DNA of 9,952 nucleotides. Origin: Candidatus Aminicenantota bacterium (lineage in GTDB: Bacteria > Acidobacteriota > B3-B38 > Guanabaribacteriales > B3-B38). Location of the stretch: NCBI GenBank assembly GCA_029880275.1, contig JAOUOQ010000052.1, positions 1 to 9,952 of the forward strand. The letters are read 5' to 3'. Both the position numbers and the translations under genes were made by a program. This document shows, piece after piece, positions 7,455-9,952 of the stretch. Numbering within the stretch: the first letter of the stretch is position 1; each line of letters starts with the position of its first letter. The notes beneath the pieces were generated by a model. That model ran no database searches and was not told where the DNA came from. It saw nothing but the letters and a program-made list of their open reading frames with translations.

Positions 7455-7628
7455 TCCTTTTCCCTATAATCTTTTTATTTAGATAAATTGAGCAACATTG
7501 AGAGAAACTATTGCTCTGAGTCGAATATTAGCATCATTCATTGCAGCAATATAAATTTATTTATTGAACATTAAAACTTGACAAACACAATTTTTTTTGC
7601 TAAATATAAAGCTGGATTAACTTAAAAG
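7325..7628. other. AT-rich intergenic region between symporter operon and envelope module
   Basis: About 300 bases without a confident gene. It holds the minus-strand open stretch ending at 7454 and a 6-bp stem TGGCAA/TTGCCA (7415-7420 with 7426-7431, no U tract). It also holds two small palindromes, ATTGCAGCAAT at 7540-7550 and ATAAATTTAT at 7551-7560, and a promoter at 7578-7606. I see no convincing intrinsic terminator for the symporter operon. Confidence 0.6.
7578..7606 (+). promoter_or_regulatory. probable promoter of the envelope module
   Basis: The -35 box is TTGACA (7578-7583, perfect). A 17-bp spacer containing a T8 run leads to an extended -10 (TGC then TAAATA at 7601-7606). The -10 is poor by itself; TATAAA at 7605-7610 is a better hexamer but would give a 21-bp spacer. 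A start near 7613 would leave about 160 nt before the ATG at 7772, but only about 16 nt before a possible GTG-start ORF at 7629. Confidence 0.5.
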
Positions 7629-7775
7629 GTGAGGATAAAAGGAAAATCTATTACAGTTTATTTTTATAGAAATCTGGAGGGGGAAATAGAGTTACCATTT
7701 CATTGCATTTCACAGCATGAAACGAGTTACTACCTTATAATTTACACCAATAAGAAGCTCAAAGGGGGTAAATGA
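7629..7775 (+). CDS. possible 48-aa hypothetical protein, GTG start, ATGA-coupled to next gene
   Basis: The frame runs from GTG 7629 to TGA 7773-7775. This TGA overlaps the downstream ATG (7772-7774) as ATGA, the classic arrangement for translational coupling. A TAA at 7623-7625 closes the frame just upstream, so GTG 7629 is the only plausible start; its SD is weak (GGA at 7614-7616). The product is soluble-looking and beta-rich (GKSITVYFYRNLEGEIELPF near the N-terminus, basic C-terminus), without a TM helix. It would occupy what is otherwise an unusually long leader. I recognise no family. A 48-codon open frame can arise by chance in AT-rich DNA, so this is tentative. Confidence 0.4.
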   Translation: MRIKGKSITVYFYRNLEGEIELPFHCISQHETSYYLIIYTNKKLKGGK

Positions 7776-8305
7776 GTTTGAAAAGATTACCTTTTGTTAA
7801 GCCGTTGGTACTTTTTTTGGTCTCTTTTCTGGCTTTCGCTGGTTTTCCCTTCGATTTCTCTACAAATGTTGAAGCAGAGGTTAAGAAGGGGTCTATTGTT
7901 GGAGTGGTGTTCCAAAGTGAAGATATTAGCGCTAAGGATGGAGCTGAGGTTCTCACTAAATGGCCTAGCATAGCCAATCCATTTTACGCTGTAGAGGGAG
8001 CAGAGGTTAAAGCTATTAATACTGAAACTGGCGAAATCTATTTCAGCTCTAAAACCGATAAGTATGGAATTTACAGGATAGAAAATCTTCCCGCAGGAGA
8101 ATATAAAATTCTCATATCAATAGAAGAAGAAGATATCACCTCTGATATAGTAGTGAAAGTTGAGCCCAATAAACAAATTCCGCTTCCCCTGATGCTGATA
8201 AAGACAAAGACTGCGGGAATATTTATGGTGATTTTGGTCGGCTCAGCTGCAGTTCTCGGTTATCTTATAGGTAAAGCCATTTGCAGCCCTTGTGAACCAG
8301 GCTAA
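7772..8305 (+). CDS. exported carboxypeptidase-regulatory-like domain protein with C-terminal TM
   Basis: This 177-aa protein starts at ATG 7772 behind AAAGGGGGT. Residues 1 to about 35 form a signal peptide (basic SLKRLPFVK, hydrophobic core, possible cleavage after VEA at 33-35). Residues about 38-140 fit one carboxypeptidase-regulatory/SpaA-like beta-sandwich: GSIVGVVF, then GAEVKAINTETGEIYFSSKT, DKYGIYRIENLPAGEYKI and a closing beta strand. A TM helix at about 147-170 is followed by the short tail CSPCEPG with two cysteines. Such domains are usually binding or structural modules on the outside of the membrane and are not catalytic. The TM could anchor it in the inner membrane with the domain in the periplasm. 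The tail lacks the basic cluster of known exosortase or rhombosortase signals. It precedes the beta-barrel gene by 162 nt. Confidence 0.88.
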   Translation: MSLKRLPFVKPLVLFLVSFLAFAGFPFDFSTNVEAEVKKGSIVGVVFQSEDISAKDGAEVLTKWPSIANPFYAVEGAEVKAINTETGEIYFSSKTDKYGIYRIENLPAGEYKILISIEEEDITSDIVVKVEPNKQIPLPLMLIKTKTAGIFMVILVGSAAVLGYLIGKAICSPCEPG

Positions 8306-8370
8306 TAGGATTAGAGCACTGCTGACCATACAACTCAAACAACTTGTGGAATAAGCCAAGGATTAAGGGA

Positions 8371-8386
8371 AATAATATATATTATT
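8371..8386. repeat. perfect 16-bp AT palindrome
   Basis: AATAATATATATTATT is its own reverse complement. It lies between the exported-domain gene and the beta-barrel gene, just before a G-rich stem. It could be a regulator site, an AT-rich promoter element or a small hairpin. AT-only palindromes are common by chance. Confidence 0.5.
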
Positions 8387-8392
8387 AAGGTG

Positions 8393-8442
8393 GGGAGGGG
8401 TAAATTCATATTATATTTCAGCAAGATTACTTTACCCTTCCC
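8393..8442 (+). promoter_or_regulatory. 12-bp inverted repeat in the leader of the beta-barrel gene
   Basis: GGGAGGGGTAAA (8393-8404) pairs with TTTACCCTTCCC (8431-8442): 11 Watson-Crick pairs and one G-U, with a 26-nt AT-rich loop. The stem ends 25 nt before the ATG at 8468. No U tract follows, so it is not a standard intrinsic terminator. An mRNA stabiliser, attenuator or protein-binding leader is more likely. It matches no riboswitch that I know. Confidence 0.6.
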
Positions 8443-8467
8443 ATATTAATCTGAGATTAGGAAGATA

Positions 8468-9712
8468 ATGTACTTATATAAAAAAATATTTATTTCCTAT
8501 TTATATATTATATTCTTTATTTTGATAACTTCTTCTGTATCAGGCTTTTCGGGAGGAACCAAAAAAGAACAGAAAAATCCCCGGATACCTCCCTCGGTAT
8601 ATTCTGCTGACATAAAGATAGGACCCTTCAGGCTGAAGCCCAGCTTTTCTATAAAGAATGCCGGATACGATAGCAATATCTTTTTTTCTCCCCAGCAGCC
8701 GGTGGCAGATTATACGGCAACTCCGACGGCTGGTCTGCGCTCGGTCCTCCTTTTCGGCAACAGGGCGTTTCTCGATTTTGGTGGAGAGCTGGGTTGGCTG
8801 TGGTTTGCCAGAACCCGCTCTCAAAACTATCTGAACCGTTATGCTGATGCTCATCTCGAATTTTATCTTTCCAGATTTACTTTTTACATCGAGGAAGGAT
8901 ATGCCAAGGCGCGAGAACGCTTTGGCTATGAGATTGATAGCAGGACCCTTCATACCATTAACAGCCTGAATATGGGCATCAACTACGAACCATCGGATAA
9001 GGTCTCCCTTAAATTTGCCTATAATCAAGACCTCCTGCGATACGACTCCCAGGCCATCTTTAGGGATTATAGATTGGATGAGATTTTAAACCATATGAAA
9101 AATTCCTTCGGCCTCACTTACAGACAGCAAATACTCCCCAAGACCGCCGCTTTATCGGAGTTCAGCTATACGAAATACGGTTTTGACAATCCAGACAGCA
9201 ATTTGAACTCCGTTTCCTACCGAGCCTTATGGGGAGCCGAATTCGACCCCTCTGCCTTTATCCAGGGCACCTTCAAAATGGGTTTTGCCTATTTAACTTT
9301 TACATCACCAGATATCAAGGATTATAAAGGGTTAGCGGGTTCAGCCTCCTTAAGATTCAGGTTCTCCGACTATACCTATTTTTTGGTAGATTTTAATCAG
9401 GATACCTACTTCTCTTACTGGGCATACTATTTCCTCAGCAAATTATACGGTGGGACACTGGGGTTTTACCTTTCTGAAAGAATAAAAATAGATATAACCG
9501 GCACGGTTATTAACAATTTTTATGAAGCCACTGAGATCTGGAAAGAGGAAAGGAGGATTGATAGGCTCCACCTTTACCGGGTAAACATATGGTATAGATT
9601 AGCCGAATCGATTGGCACCGGGGTTGGGATTAGCTATCTGGAAAGAACATCCAATTGGGGCTATGAATGGGATGGATTAACCATTTTCAGCCTTGTAAGC
9701 TACGAATTTTAG
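8468..9712 (+). CDS. outer-membrane beta-barrel protein, putative porin-2 type
   Basis: This 414-aa protein starts at ATG 8468 with AGGAAG just upstream. Residues 1-26 form a signal peptide (MYLYKK, a long hydrophobic core, probable cleavage after VSG). The mature part is a run of amphipathic beta strands with alternating aromatic residues and short polar turns, ending in Phe (SLVSYEF), the usual signal for the BAM outer-membrane assembly machinery. The opening pattern FRLKPSFSIKNAGYDSNIFF resembles the start of the putative beta-barrel porin 2 family, members of which often occur in exopolysaccharide export loci. Recognition is by pattern, so the family name is less sure than the barrel fold. 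A channel or export role is inference. The next gene's SD overlaps its stop codon, so the two are co-translated. Confidence 0.88.
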   Translation: MYLYKKIFISYLYIIFFILITSSVSGFSGGTKKEQKNPRIPPSVYSADIKIGPFRLKPSFSIKNAGYDSNIFFSPQQPVADYTATPTAGLRSVLLFGNRAFLDFGGELGWLWFARTRSQNYLNRYADAHLEFYLSRFTFYIEEGYAKARERFGYEIDSRTLHTINSLNMGINYEPSDKVSLKFAYNQDLLRYDSQAIFRDYRLDEILNHMKNSFGLTYRQQILPKTAALSEFSYTKYGFDNPDSNLNSVSYRALWGAEFDPSAFIQGTFKMGFAYLTFTSPDIKDYKGLAGSASLRFRFSDYTYFLVDFNQDTYFSYWAYYFLSKLYGGTLGFYLSERIKIDITGTVINNFYEATEIWKEERRIDRLHLYRVNIWYRLAESIGTGVGISYLERTSNWGYEWDGLTIFSLVSYEF

Positions 9713-9715
9713 GAG
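9711..9715 (+). promoter_or_regulatory. ribosome binding site overlapping the barrel gene's stop codon
   Basis: AGGAG begins on the second base of the TAG stop (9710-9712) and lies seven bases before the ATG at 9723. This fixes the start of the last gene and implies translational coupling. Confidence 0.85.
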
Positions 9716-9722
9716 CTTAAAA

Positions 9723-9952
9723 ATGATTGCTCATAAAAGATTATGGCTCTGGATTTTAATTCTCGCTATCAGTATGCTTATCTGCTATTGTTCCCCTAAA
9801 ATGATTGAGGATCAGAAGCCAGTGTCCACCCCTGAGTCCGCCGCAGAAGATGTCGCTACAGATATTTCACCGCCAGCGAGTGCAGATGAAAAAGAGCAAT
9901 CCCCCGAGGAAAACCCTGAGATCAAAACCGTACAAAACATCCCCAGAGACTA
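9723..9952 (+). CDS. probable lipoprotein with acidic linker, 3' end outside window
   Basis: The frame is open from ATG 9723 to the window end (76 full codons plus the bases TA, so the next codon could be a stop or Tyr). The N-terminus (MIAHKRLWLWILILAISMLI) is a signal-peptide-like hydrophobic helix. It is followed by CYCSPK, with cysteines at residues 21 and 23. Neither cysteine has a canonical lipobox (the -1 residue is Ile or Tyr), so lipid attachment is likely but not certain. From about residue 28 the chain is rich in Glu, Pro, Ser and Ala, an extended linker of the sort that tethers a lipoprotein domain to a membrane. Any functional domain would lie beyond the window. Its tight coupling to the barrel gene suggests a partner role in the envelope. 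Confidence 0.8.
   Translation, partial: MIAHKRLWLWILILAISMLICYCSPKMIEDQKPVSTPESAAEDVATDISPPASADEKEQSPEENPEIKTVQNIPRD

Noticed and set aside
7490..7516. GAGCAA/TTGCTC inverted repeat
   Set aside because: It has only six pairs with a 15-nt loop in AT-rich DNA, as expected by chance.
7622..7635. Shared AAGGTGRGGA-like string in the leaders at 7626 and 8387
   Set aside because: The match is about ten purine-rich bases that also resemble SD sequence, so it is too short to call a repeat.
8390..8449. 19-codon GTG ORF through the stem before the barrel gene
   Set aside because: It is very short, has no SD of its own, and is better explained by the inverted repeat.
8540..9028. 162-codon open frame on the minus strand
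   Set aside because: It is antisense to the beta-barrel gene, has no SD or recognisable domain, and the barrel frame is well supported.

Overview
The window looks like a chromosomal segment of an uncultured, heterotrophic, diderm (Gram-negative-type) bacterium. The evidence is an outer-membrane beta-barrel ending in Phe, a probable lipoprotein, several Sec-type signal peptides, good sigma-70-like promoters and Shine-Dalgarno (SD) sites. Coding regions are of intermediate GC and intergenic regions are AT-rich. The mix of secreted peptidase, secreted glycosidase, SSS symporter and envelope proteins would suit lineages such as Aminicenantota, Omnitrophota or Acidobacteriota, but nothing here fixes the phylum. 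No rRNA, tRNA, CRISPR array, insertion sequence or phage gene was seen.

Layout. (a) 1-1434 (+) is the 3' part of an M28-family zinc aminopeptidase with a PA-domain insertion; its start lies outside the window. (b) 1643-5029 (-) is a complete, exported GH38 alpha-mannosidase that converges on the peptidase gene. (c) 5030-5229 is a compact divergent control region with one clear sigma-70-type promoter facing each way. (d) 5230-7324 (+) is an apparent operon: an SSS-family sodium:solute symporter, a 96-aa two-TM protein with a charged helical tail, and two single-TM microproteins of 42 and 28 aa. The spacing tightens along it (22 nt, then 1 nt, then a 13-nt overlap). (e) 7325-7771 has no confident gene but holds a promoter, palindromes and a possible 48-aa GTG-start ORF coupled to the next gene by an ATGA overlap. 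(f) 7772-9952 (+) is an envelope module: an exported protein with one carboxypeptidase-regulatory-like beta-sandwich and a C-terminal TM anchor, an outer-membrane beta-barrel of porin-2 type, and the start of an acidic probable lipoprotein whose SD begins inside the barrel gene's stop codon.

Working model (inference). The peptidase and mannosidase degrade glycoprotein or mannan-type material outside the cytoplasm, and the divergently transcribed symporter, helped by its small membrane partners, takes up a product. The downstream module is probably a separate transcription unit concerned with the cell surface, possibly polysaccharide or protein export. Its leader between 8371 and 8442 can form a striking RNA structure.

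Most novel-looking parts: the three small membrane proteins behind the symporter, the concealed ATGA-coupled ORF at 7629-7775, and the 12-bp stem upstream of the barrel gene.
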